Assembly: GCA_000421045.1 (NCBI GenBank) | Contig: ATWC01000012.1 | Location: forward strand, 1 to 64,000 | DNA length: 64,000 bases | Reading direction: 5' to 3' | Source: Lachnospiraceae bacterium NK4A179 | GTDB lineage: Bacteria > Bacillota > Clostridia > Lachnospirales > Lachnospiraceae | Made by a program: the position numbers and the translations under genes | The notes under the pieces: model-generated | Told to the model about the DNA's origin: nothing | Databases searched by the model: none | What the model saw: the letters and a program-made list of their open reading frames with translations, nothing else | Shown: piece after piece, positions 18,686 to 27,347 of the stretch | Layout: each line of letters starts with the position of its first letter | Position numbering within the stretch: position 1 is the first letter of the stretch

Positions 18686-19783
18686 ATGAAAAAGACAGAC
18701 GCTCCGGCAGGCAAAGAGAAAAAGTGGTTTGCAGCTGTGACGCTCAGCTGTCTTTTTCTTTTTGTACTTTGCGCCGGACTTACGATATTTGTTGATCCGT
18801 ATTTTCATTATCATGCTCCGGTGGAAGGCATATCTTATTCGCTTACGGACGGACGCTATCAGAATGACGGAATAGCAAGACACTTCAAATACGATACTGT
18901 TATCACCGGCACTTCCATGGCGGAGAATTTCAAAACAAGCGAAGCGGATGTGCTCTTTAATGCGCATACAGTAAAGATCACATACAGGGGCGGACTTTTT
19001 AAAGAGGTTGATCAGGGTGTGAAGAGAGCGCTTTCATCGGGCAATGATGTGAAGCGTGTGATCAGAAGTCTTGATTATTCATTTCTTGTAAAGGATAAGG
19101 ACCAGAAGCATGATGACCTGGATTTCGGTCATCTTGAACCTCCTGAATTCATGACCAATGACAATCCGTTTGATGATGCCGCATACCTTCTGAACAAATC
19201 GATATTTACGGAAGCGGTTGCAGGGGATCTTAAGAATTCGTTTGACGGTGAACCTTCCGATACATTTGATGAGTACGGCAACTGGATGGCAGAGGCACCG
19301 GGCTTTGGAAAAGATCAGGTGCTCTCAACCTATGTCATACAGGGACGTGTGTCTGAAGAGGTTCCGGTAAGTGAAGCAGAGCTTAAAACAGTTCATGATA
19401 ATCTTGAACAAAACGTGATACAAACTGCGCTTGACAATCCCGAAACGGAATTCTATCTCTTCATCACGCCATACAGCATATATTACTGGGATATGATGGA
19501 TTCACAGGGGAAGCTTAAGTGGCAGCTTGATATAGAAGAGGCAGCAGTAAGACAGTTGCTTGAAGTGCCTAATATTAAGCTTTTTGCCTGGGGGGACAGA
19601 GCAGATATAGTCACAAACGCTGATAATTACAAGGATCAGGCCCATTATGGCGACTGGATCAATACGATGATACTTAATGATATGGCAGCAGGAGATTCAC
19701 TTATCACAAAGGAAAACTGTGACGGGTATTTTGAACGTGAAAGGGAACTGTATATGAACTTTGATTATGAGGGCCTTCACTGA
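18686..19783 (+). CDS. SGNH-like membrane-anchored protein paired with MBOAT
   Basis: The 365-residue product has one N-terminal membrane helix (about 15-37) and an extracytoplasmic domain. An SGNH-type pattern is visible: a TVITGTSMAENF segment after the first strand (candidate Ser in GTS) and DQAHYGDWIN near the C-terminus (candidate Asp/His). Proteins of this kind act with AlgI/DltB-type acyltransferases to move acyl groups onto exported polysaccharides or cell-wall polymers. The stop codon overlaps the start of the MBOAT gene (TGATG), a strong sign that the two work together. The acceptor polymer cannot be told from sequence. Confidence 0.75.
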   Translation: MKKTDAPAGKEKKWFAAVTLSCLFLFVLCAGLTIFVDPYFHYHAPVEGISYSLTDGRYQNDGIARHFKYDTVITGTSMAENFKTSEADVLFNAHTVKITYRGGLFKEVDQGVKRALSSGNDVKRVIRSLDYSFLVKDKDQKHDDLDFGHLEPPEFMTNDNPFDDAAYLLNKSIFTEAVAGDLKNSFDGEPSDTFDEYGNWMAEAPGFGKDQVLSTYVIQGRVSEEVPVSEAELKTVHDNLEQNVIQTALDNPETEFYLFITPYSIYYWDMMDSQGKLKWQLDIEEAAVRQLLEVPNIKLFAWGDRADIVTNADNYKDQAHYGDWINTMILNDMAAGDSLITKENCDGYFERERELYMNFDYEGLH

Positions 19784-21246
19784 TGTCCTTTGCAAGTTAC
19801 ATATTCATACTCATATTTATGCCGCTCACGGTGTTTATTAAACTTTTCCTGGACGGCAGGAAATATTACAAGGCAGCTGATATCTTTCTCATCTGCGCTT
19901 CTTTTGTTTTCTGCGGATTTTATAAACCTGTTTATGCCTGCGTGCTGCTTGTGTCGCTGGTTATTAATTTTCTGTTTTCAAGATTGTTATTAAAAAAGAG
20001 CGGACAGAAGATGCTTTTAACAGGAGCGATAGCCGTAAATGTTCTGGCGCTCTTTTATTTCAAGTATTTTAATTTCTGCCTTTCGGCATTTGCAAAGATA
20101 AGCGGCGGTGAGTTCAGGGCGTTAGATATAATTCTTCCGCTCGGGATAAGCTTTTATACATTCAGACAGCTTGCCTATCTTGTTGATTCATACAGAGGTG
20201 AGACAAAGGATGTGTCATTTAGGGAATATGCACTCTTTATCTCTTATTTTCCTACGCTTATACAGGGCCCCATCACGCTTCAGGAAAGCTTCATCCCGCA
20301 GCTTAAAGATTTAAACTCCAGAAAAGCAGATTACACAAGGCTTTCACACGGTCTGTATCTATTTTCCGTAGGGCTTTTAAAGAAGACTCTGTTTGCGGAT
20401 GTGTTCGGAAGAGCCGTGGATACAGCCTTTGCATATCCGGATCTGCTTTCGTCATCAGATGTGATACTGATCTCACTCTTTTATACATTCCAGCTCTACT
20501 TTGATTTCAGCGGCTATTGCGATATGGCTGAGGGTGTATCCGGGATGATGAACATAAAGCTTCCGCACAACTTTGATTCTCCGTACAAGGCGGTATCCAT
20601 AGAAGATTTCTGGAGACGCTGGCATATGACTCTCACAGGTTTCTTAAGGAAATACATATACTTTCCGCTTGGGGGAAGCCGCAGGGGAAAGATAAGGACA
20701 TATATCAATATCATGATAATATTCCTGATAAGCGGTATATGGCACGGAGCTAATTATACGTTTATAATATGGGGCCTGATACACGGAATGCTCAACTGCT
20801 TTGACAGGCTGATTAAAAAACTTATGCCGGAAAAGCAGAATACATTGGTAAAATGTATAAGGGTAGTTCTTACTTTCACAGCTGTGAATTTTCTTTGGCT
20901 GCTTTTCAGATGCGGAAGTCTTTCACAGGCTGCGATGCTTTTCGGGCGACTCTTTGAGGGGCGTACCGAAGGGATGACAGCAGTGATATCATCAGGATTT
21001 AACATACCGGAATTCAGGATAGTTGAGAGCTTTGTTCCTTTTGCTGCAAGTATGGTTACAAAGATGCCGGCACTGCCTGCTTACATTTTCCTCGGTGCTG
21101 CAGCTGCTGTGGTATTTGTTTGCAGGAACAGTCATGAAACTGAGTTTAAGCCGGATGTGAAGACGGCGTTGTTCACGATAGCGGCTCTGTTCTGGTCGGT
21201 GATGAGTTTTACCGGTATTTCGTCATTTATTTATGCAGGTTTCTGA
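19783..21246 (+). CDS. MBOAT-family membrane O-acyltransferase (AlgI/DltB-like)
   Basis: Polytopic membrane enzyme of 487 residues that takes an acyl group from a cytosolic donor and hands it across the membrane. Family marks: the conserved catalytic His region GIWHGANYTFIIWGLIHG, the TLIQGPI segment, the YFDFSGYCDMAEG motif and WRRWHMTLTGFLRKYIYFPL. Length and about eleven hydrophobic segments fit AlgI-type members. It is translationally coupled to the SGNH-like gene. Acetylation of an exocellular polysaccharide is the likeliest role, by inference. Confidence 0.88.
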   Translation: MSFASYIFILIFMPLTVFIKLFLDGRKYYKAADIFLICASFVFCGFYKPVYACVLLVSLVINFLFSRLLLKKSGQKMLLTGAIAVNVLALFYFKYFNFCLSAFAKISGGEFRALDIILPLGISFYTFRQLAYLVDSYRGETKDVSFREYALFISYFPTLIQGPITLQESFIPQLKDLNSRKADYTRLSHGLYLFSVGLLKKTLFADVFGRAVDTAFAYPDLLSSSDVILISLFYTFQLYFDFSGYCDMAEGVSGMMNIKLPHNFDSPYKAVSIEDFWRRWHMTLTGFLRKYIYFPLGGSRRGKIRTYINIMIIFLISGIWHGANYTFIIWGLIHGMLNCFDRLIKKLMPEKQNTLVKCIRVVLTFTAVNFLWLLFRCGSLSQAAMLFGRLFEGRTEGMTAVISSGFNIPEFRIVESFVPFAASMVTKMPALPAYIFLGAAAAVVFVCRNSHETEFKPDVKTALFTIAALFWSVMSFTGISSFIYAGF

Positions 21247-21261
21247 AGGAGGAGTTGATAT

Positions 21262-22842
21262 ATGGAAATCTATCTGATCATTTTATCAGTGGTGCTTCTT
21301 ATCATAAATACAGTTCTTATCATCATGCTGATCATTTCAGGCAAAAAGAGGTCTGAAGGGCCCGATGCAGCAGCGGCAGCAGAGGAAGCCAAAAAAGAGA
21401 TACTGGATGAGCTTGATGCCACAGCGGATGATCTTGAGAAGGATATGAGAGATTATATTTCTCTTCAGATAAATCAGGTTCGCAGTGATTTTGGACAGAA
21501 GCAGTCCGAACTTAAGCAGGAACTTATGACCAGCGAAGGCGCGATGAAGCAGGAGCTTATGGCTTCACAGGCTTCACTTAAGCAGGAACTGCTAAATTCA
21601 CAGCAGTTGCTCAAGCAGGAAGTCACAGCTTCACAGACAGCTCTTAAGCAGGAGCTTACCGCATCTCAGGAGAAGTTCGGAAACCAGATAACGGAAGCAC
21701 AGAAGGCTGACAGAGAGTCCATGAACGAACTGCTCGCCACAAAGTTAAGCCATCTGGATGAGACTTCAAAGAAGCAGACAGAGAGCATGGAGAAAGGGAT
21801 CACTGCCCTCAGGGAAAGCACTGAAAAGAATCTTACTGAGATAAGAGAGAATAACGACAGAAGTCTTAACCGCATCCGTGAGGATAATGATAAAAAACTT
21901 ACCGAGCTCAGCGACCGTACCGATAAGAAGCTTGATGAGATAAAAGGTACGGTTGATGAAAAGCTTACAGAGACATTGAACAAGCGTATCAGTGAATCCT
22001 TCAAGAGCGTGAGCGACCAGCTGGAGCAGGTGTATAAGGGCTTAGGAGAGATGAAGAATCTTGCCGGAGATGTGGGCGGACTTAAGGCGGTTCTTTCCGG
22101 TGTGAAGACCAGAGGTATACTCGGTGAGTTTCAGCTTGGAGCCATACTTGAGGAAATACTCAGTCCCGAGCAGTATGATACGAATATAGCAACAGTTCCG
22201 GGCAGCACAGAGCGTGTAGAATATGCCATAAAGCTTCCCGGTTCGGACGGAAGCCATGTTTATCTGCCCATAGATGCGAAATTCCCGGGAGATACATATC
22301 AGACACTGCTCGATGCCTATGATTCGGCTGACAAGGCTGTTATAGATGCCGCAAAGAAGCAGCTTGTCACAAGATTTAAGGCTGAGGCAAAAGATATTAA
22401 AGACAAATATGTCGAAGTGCCGTATACTACCAACTTTGGAATCATGTTTCTTCCGTTTGAGGGACTTTATTCGGAAGCTGTTAATCTGGGAATGGTGGAG
22501 CTTCTCCAGAAGGATTATCAGGTCAATATAGCAGGTCCCAGCACAATGGGAGCCATGCTCTCGAGCCTGCAGATGGGCTTCAAGACACTGGCTATCCAGA
22601 AGCGCAGTAATGAAGTATGGAATGTGCTTGCATCCGTAAAGACGGAATTCGGTAAGTTTGGAGATGTGCTCATTTCGATGCAGAAGCATCTTGATATGAC
22701 CAGCAATGATCTGCAAAAGCTTATGACCACCAGAACGAATGCCATCAACAGAAAACTCCGTGATGTGCAGGCACTTGAAGATAAGACGGATGTTTCTTCG
22801 GAGGAACTGTCCGGGATCGAAAGCATAGAGGAAGGAGAGTAA
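21262..22842 (+). CDS. rmuC: RmuC-family DNA recombination protein
   Basis: Product of 526 residues with an N-terminal membrane helix (about 3-25), a long coiled coil (about 40-265) and the RmuC nuclease-like domain (about 270-480; KTRGILGEFQLGAILEEILS, LPIDAKFPGDTY, FGIMFLPFEGLYSEA). RmuC limits recombination between short inverted repeats in E. coli. The coiled coil contains near-regular repeats of the type KQELMxSQ (about 88-135), a local duplication. AGGAGG is located well before the ATG. It belongs to the same gene run as rpoD. Confidence 0.9.
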   Translation: MEIYLIILSVVLLIINTVLIIMLIISGKKRSEGPDAAAAAEEAKKEILDELDATADDLEKDMRDYISLQINQVRSDFGQKQSELKQELMTSEGAMKQELMASQASLKQELLNSQQLLKQEVTASQTALKQELTASQEKFGNQITEAQKADRESMNELLATKLSHLDETSKKQTESMEKGITALRESTEKNLTEIRENNDRSLNRIREDNDKKLTELSDRTDKKLDEIKGTVDEKLTETLNKRISESFKSVSDQLEQVYKGLGEMKNLAGDVGGLKAVLSGVKTRGILGEFQLGAILEEILSPEQYDTNIATVPGSTERVEYAIKLPGSDGSHVYLPIDAKFPGDTYQTLLDAYDSADKAVIDAAKKQLVTRFKAEAKDIKDKYVEVPYTTNFGIMFLPFEGLYSEAVNLGMVELLQKDYQVNIAGPSTMGAMLSSLQMGFKTLAIQKRSNEVWNVLASVKTEFGKFGDVLISMQKHLDMTSNDLQKLMTTRTNAINRKLRDVQALEDKTDVSSEELSGIESIEEGE

Positions 22843-22848
22843 TAGACT

Positions 22849-23565
22849 ATGATAGGTATAATCTGTGCTATGGAAATCGAAATGAAGAAGCTGCTTGAGG
22901 ATATGACGGATATATCCGAAGTAAAGCATGCGGGTCTCAGATTCGTTACAGGTAAGAAAAAGGATAAGGATACGGTCATGGCGATAAGCGGTGTGGGCAA
23001 GGTAAATGCAGCCGTATGTACGCAGATAATGATAGATCTTTTCAAACCTGAGATAATACTGAATGTCGGTGTGGCAGGAAGCCTTACACCGGATCTCAAT
23101 GTGACTGATATAGTTATAGCGTCACAGCTTGTACAGCATGATATGGACTGTACGGCTCTCGGGTTTAAGAAAGGCCAGATATACGGAAGCGGTGAGCGTT
23201 TCTTCCCGGCAAACCAGTATGTCGTCGATAAACTCAAGGAAAGCATAGATATCCTTAATTCTGAAAAGGAAAAGAAGGGCGAGAAGCAGATCCATTCAAT
23301 GTTCGGCACCATTGCTTCCGGCGATCTGTTTGTTTCCGAGGATTCCGTAAAAAAGAAGATAGTCGCTGAATTCCAGGCTGTAGCCTGTGAAATGGAAGGG
23401 GCGGCTGTAGCTCAGGTCTGTGTAGCCAACGAGCTGCGTTTCGGAGTGGTCAGAGCCATCTCAGATTCAGCAAATGAATCATCTAAAATGGACTACGGAG
23501 AATTCTGCAGACAGGCGGCTGATACCACCGCGGAAGTGGTTAACATGTTTATGACAAGAGTATAA
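22849..23565 (+). CDS. mtnN: 5'-methylthioadenosine/S-adenosylhomocysteine nucleosidase
   Basis: Cytosolic enzyme that splits adenine from MTA and SAH, recycling products of methylation and of polyamine synthesis. The 238 residues show MIGIICAMEIEMKKL at the start, the purine-site VACEMEGAAVAQVC and the catalytic Asp in AISDSAN. MTA is a by-product of spermidine synthase (gene at 40968). It lies six bases after rmuC and is the last gene before a terminator, so it likely ends the rpoD operon. Confidence 0.93.
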   Translation: MIGIICAMEIEMKKLLEDMTDISEVKHAGLRFVTGKKKDKDTVMAISGVGKVNAAVCTQIMIDLFKPEIILNVGVAGSLTPDLNVTDIVIASQLVQHDMDCTALGFKKGQIYGSGERFFPANQYVVDKLKESIDILNSEKEKKGEKQIHSMFGTIASGDLFVSEDSVKKKIVAEFQAVACEMEGAAVAQVCVANELRFGVVRAISDSANESSKMDYGEFCRQAADTTAEVVNMFMTRV

Positions 23566-23594
23566 AAAACAGGGGCCTTAGGGCTCCTTTTTTT
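23565..23594 (+). terminator. Terminator of purF-like/rpoD/mtnN run
   Basis: Stem AGGGGCC (23571-23577) with GGCTCCT (23582-23588, one G-T pair), flanked by A's upstream and a run of T's downstream. Confidence 0.88.
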
Positions 23595-23595
23595 G

Positions 23596-23624
23596 TTTAC
23601 TTTTAATAGTTTTGGTGTTAAGAT
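23596..23624 (+). promoter_or_regulatory. Strong sigma-A promoter for PFOR
   Basis: TTTACT at 23596-23601, exactly 17 bases, TGtTAAGAT with the -10 at 23619-23624. It starts directly after the preceding terminator and is followed by a leader of about 50 bases with an AAGGAGG ribosome site. Confidence 0.7.
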
Positions 23625-23681
23625 TATTTCCGACATGCCTTTGGGCATACATGTTTATAATTTTATTAAGGAGGAAATAAC

Positions 23682-26600
23682 ATGGCACGTAAAAAAAAGA
23701 CGATGGACGGCAATGAAGCTGCTGCACATGCAGGTTATATCTTTACAGATACTGCCGCTATCTATCCCATCACACCGTCTTCCCCCATGGCTGAGCACAC
23801 AGATGAGTGGGCGACTCAGGGAAGAAAGAACTACTTCGGAAAGACCGTAAAGATCGTTGAGATGGAGTCAGAGGCCGGCGCTTCAGGTACCGTTCACGGT
23901 TCACTTGTAGCAGGTGCTCTTACATCTACTTATACAGCATCTCAGGGTCTTCTTCTTATGATCCCGAACCTTTATAAGATTGCAGGTGAGAGACTTCCGG
24001 GTGTTATCAACGTAGCTGCCCGTTGTATTGCTTCTCACGCTCTCAATATTTTTGGTGATCACTCCGATGTATATGCGTGCCGTCAGACAGGCTGCGCTAT
24101 GCTCTGTGAGTCATCCGTACAGGAAGTTATGGATTTAACTCCTGTAGCATATCTTTCAGCTATAAAGGGACGTCTTCCTTTCATCAACTTCTTCGACGGT
24201 TTCCGTACATCTCACGAGATCCAGAAGATCGATATCTGGTCAAATGAGGATTTCGACGATATCATCGATCTGAAGGCTATTGATGATTTCAAGGCAAACG
24301 CTCTCAATCCTAATCATCCCTGCGAAATGGGTTCAGCTCAGAACCCGGACATCTTCTTCCAGTCAAGAGAGTCATGCAACGTGGCTTATGACGAGATGCC
24401 CGCTATCGTTCAGGAATACATGGACAAGATCAATGCTAAGATCGGTACAGATTACAAGCTCTTCAACTACTACGGCGCTGCTGATGCAGAGCATGTTATC
24501 GTAGCTATGGGTTCTGTAAATGATACTATTGAAGAGACTATCGATTATCTCGCAACTAAGGGCGAGAAGGTCGGCCTTGTTAAGGTTCGTCTCTACAGAC
24601 CTTTCGATGTTAAGTCATTCCTTGCAGCTATTCCTGCTTCTGCTAAGACAATCTCTGTTCTTGACAGAACAAAGGAGCCCGGATCTATCGATGAGCCTCT
24701 TGCACTTGATGTAAAGAGCGCACTTATGAGCGATCCTAAGTTCAAGGATGTTAAGGTTCTTGCAGGCCGTTACGGTCTTGGTTCAAAGGATACAACTCCT
24801 GAACAGATCGTTGCTGTATATCACAATACAGAAAAGACCAAGTTCACACTTGGTATCAACGATGACGTTACACATCTTTCACTTGATGCAGGTGCTCCTC
24901 TCGTTACAACTCCCGAGGGAACAGTTTGCTGCAAGTTCTGGGGTCTCGGCGCTGACGGTACAGTCGGAGCAAACAAGAACTCCATCAAGATCATCGGTGA
25001 TAACACAGACATGTTCGCACAGGCATACTTCGATTATGATTCGAAGAAGTCCGGCGGTATCACAATGTCTCACCTGAGATTCGGTAAGAAGCCCATCAAG
25101 TCAACATACCTCATCCACAAGGCTAACTTCGTAGCCTGCCACAATGCAGCTTACGTAAGAAAGTACAACATGGTTCAGGAGCTCGTTGACGGTGGCACAT
25201 TCCTTCTTAACTGCCCTTGGGAGGGCGAAGAGCTCGATGCTCATCTTCCCGGTCAGGTTAAGAAATATATCCATGACCACAAGATCAAGTTCTATACCAT
25301 CAACGGTACAAAGCTTGGTATCGAATCAGGCATGGGACCCACACGTATCAATACTATCCTTCAGTCAGCATTCTTCAAGCTCACCGGCATCATCCCTGAG
25401 GAGAAGGCTATCGAGCTTATGAAGGCAGCTGCTAAGAAGACATACGGCTTAAAGGGTGATGACGTAGTTCAGAAGAACTGGAACGCTATCGACCTTGGTG
25501 CTACAGGCGTTGTTGAAGTCAATGTTCCCGATTCATGGGCTGACGGCAAGGACGAAGGTCTTGACTATCCTGCAGCTACAAAGGGTACTCAGGCTCAGAA
25601 GGATTTCGTAAACAACATTCAGATCCCTGTATCTTCTCAGGAAGGTAACAGCATACCCGTATCTGTAGTTCAGACATATATGACAGGTGATACACCTTCA
25701 GGTACAGCTGCATACGAGAAGCGCGGAGTTTCAGTAGCAGTTCCTGTTTGGAATCCCGATACATGTATCGAGTGCCAGCAGTGCTCATATGTCTGCCCTC
25801 ATGCAGCAATCCGTTCTATAGCTCTTACCGAAGAGGAAGCAAAGAATGCTCCTGCCGGAATGCAGCTTAAGGATCTCACAGGTATGCCCGGATACAAGTT
25901 CGCTATCGTTGTATCTCAGATGGACTGCCTTGGTTGCGGATCATGTGCAAATGTCTGCCCTGCAAACAATGCACCCAAGAACGTTGAAGCAAATATCAAG
26001 ACTCTTGCCATGAAGACTCTTGATGATGATCTGAAGGCTCAGCAGAAGTATTTCGACTATGCTGTAGATCTTGATGAGAAGCCTGAAGTTATCGAGAAGT
26101 TCAAGCTCGATACAGTTAAGGGTTCACAGTTCAAGCAGCCTTACCTTGAGTTCTCAGGCGCATGCGCAGGCTGCGGTGAGACACCTTATGCAAAACTCGT
26201 TACTCAGCTCTACGGTGACAGAATGTACATCGCAAATGCTACAGGCTGCTCATCTATCTGGGGTAACTCTTCACCTTCAACACCGTACACCATTAACAAG
26301 AAGGGTCAGGGTCCTGCATGGGCTAACTCACTCTTCGAGGATAATGCAGAGTTCGGTTTTGGTATGTACCTTGCTCAGAAGACTCTCCGCGGAAATGTAA
26401 AGGACGAAGTTCTTGCACTCCAGGCTGAGACATCTGATGCAGCAGTTAAGTCAGCTATCGATGAGTATCTTGCTACATTCGATGAGACTCTTACAAATAC
26501 TGAAGCTACAGACAAGCTTCTTGCAGCTATCGCTAATGATTCCAGCGCACATGCTAAGGAGATCATCAAGAATAAGGATTTCGCAGCAAAGAAGTCTCAG

Positions 26601-27242
26601 TGGATCTTCGGTGGTGACGGATGGTCATTCGATATCGGTTTCGGCGGACTCGATCATGTACTTGCTTCAGGTGAGGATGTGAACGTATTCGTATTCAATA
26701 CCGAGGTTTACTCAAATACAGGCGGACAGTCTTCAAAGGCTACTCCTATCGGCGCAGTTGCTCAGTTCGCAGCAGGCGGAAAGGCAATCAAGCAGAAGGA
26801 TCTCGCAGGTATCGCAATGAGCTATGGTTATGTATACGTAGCACAGGTTGCTATGGGTGCAAATCCTAACCAGCTCGTTAAGGCTATCAAGGAAGCTGAA
26901 AGCTATCACGGACCTTCACTTATCATCGGTTATGCTCCTTGTATCAACCACAGAATTAAGGGTGGTATGGGCATCGCAATGGCTGAGGAGAAGAAGGCAG
27001 TTGATGCAGGATACTGGAATCTCTTCAGATTCAATCCTTCAGCTGAGAAGAAGTTCACTCTTGATTCTAAAGCAGCTACAGTCGCTTATGCAGACTTCAT
27101 CGGCGGCGAGGCTCGTTACACAGCCCTCAGCAAGGTTAACAAGGAAAAGGCCGGCGAGCTCTTCAAGGCAGCAGAAGAGAATGCAAAAGAGCACTTTGAG
27201 CATCTTCAGAGCCTCGTAAATCTTTACGACAAGAAGGACTGA
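23682..27242 (+). CDS. nifJ: Pyruvate:ferredoxin (flavodoxin) oxidoreductase
   Basis: Converts pyruvate and CoA to acetyl-CoA and CO2 while reducing ferredoxin, the central step of clostridial fermentation. The single chain of 1186 residues carries all fused domains: N-terminal pyrimidine-binding domain with YPITPSSPMAE, the transketolase-like and gamma domains, two 4Fe-4S clusters (CIECQQCSYVC from Cys695, CLGCGSCANVC from Cys749), and the C-terminal TPP-binding domain with CAGCGE (Cys828) and GDGWSFDIGFGG. The length matches the family. Codon use is sharply biased (many AAG, GTT/GTA, CTT/CTC) compared with neighbours, as expected for a very highly expressed gene. It is monocistronic between a promoter and a terminator. 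Confidence 0.97.
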   Translation: MARKKKTMDGNEAAAHAGYIFTDTAAIYPITPSSPMAEHTDEWATQGRKNYFGKTVKIVEMESEAGASGTVHGSLVAGALTSTYTASQGLLLMIPNLYKIAGERLPGVINVAARCIASHALNIFGDHSDVYACRQTGCAMLCESSVQEVMDLTPVAYLSAIKGRLPFINFFDGFRTSHEIQKIDIWSNEDFDDIIDLKAIDDFKANALNPNHPCEMGSAQNPDIFFQSRESCNVAYDEMPAIVQEYMDKINAKIGTDYKLFNYYGAADAEHVIVAMGSVNDTIEETIDYLATKGEKVGLVKVRLYRPFDVKSFLAAIPASAKTISVLDRTKEPGSIDEPLALDVKSALMSDPKFKDVKVLAGRYGLGSKDTTPEQIVAVYHNTEKTKFTLGINDDVTHLSLDAGAPLVTTPEGTVCCKFWGLGADGTVGANKNSIKIIGDNTDMFAQAYFDYDSKKSGGITMSHLRFGKKPIKSTYLIHKANFVACHNAAYVRKYNMVQELVDGGTFLLNCPWEGEELDAHLPGQVKKYIHDHKIKFYTINGTKLGIESGMGPTRINTILQSAFFKLTGIIPEEKAIELMKAAAKKTYGLKGDDVVQKNWNAIDLGATGVVEVNVPDSWADGKDEGLDYPAATKGTQAQKDFVNNIQIPVSSQEGNSIPVSVVQTYMTGDTPSGTAAYEKRGVSVAVPVWNPDTCIECQQCSYVCPHAAIRSIALTEEEAKNAPAGMQLKDLTGMPGYKFAIVVSQMDCLGCGSCANVCPANNAPKNVEANIKTLAMKTLDDDLKAQQKYFDYAVDLDEKPEVIEKFKLDTVKGSQFKQPYLEFSGACAGCGETPYAKLVTQLYGDRMYIANATGCSSIWGNSSPSTPYTINKKGQGPAWANSLFEDNAEFGFGMYLAQKTLRGNVKDEVLALQAETSDAAVKSAIDEYLATFDETLTNTEATDKLLAAIANDSSAHAKEIIKNKDFAAKKSQWIFGGDGWSFDIGFGGLDHVLASGEDVNVFVFNTEVYSNTGGQSSKATPIGAVAQFAAGGKAIKQKDLAGIAMSYGYVYVAQVAMGANPNQLVKAIKEAESYHGPSLIIGYAPCINHRIKGGMGIAMAEEKKAVDAGYWNLFRFNPSAEKKFTLDSKAATVAYADFIGGEARYTALSKVNKEKAGELFKAAEENAKEHFEHLQSLVNLYDKKD

Positions 27243-27274
27243 TAAAGCTCTAAAGCTCAATAAATGATCTACAG

Positions 27275-27302
27275 GCCCTGCGGGTAACCGCAGGGCTTTT
27301 TA
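27275..27302 (+). terminator. Terminator of PFOR gene
   Basis: Nine-bp GC-rich stem GCCCTGCGG/CCGCAGGGC (27275-27283, 27288-27296), GTAA-type loop, then T's. Confidence 0.93.
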
Positions 27303-27347
27303 TATTTTCTTTTTTTTACTATGGTTTTTTGATAGAATTGAAAAGAT

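Noticed and set aside
22042-23312. Long minus-strand ORFs opposite rmuC and mtnN
   Set aside because: Both sense genes are well recognised; the antisense products resemble nothing and lack start signals.
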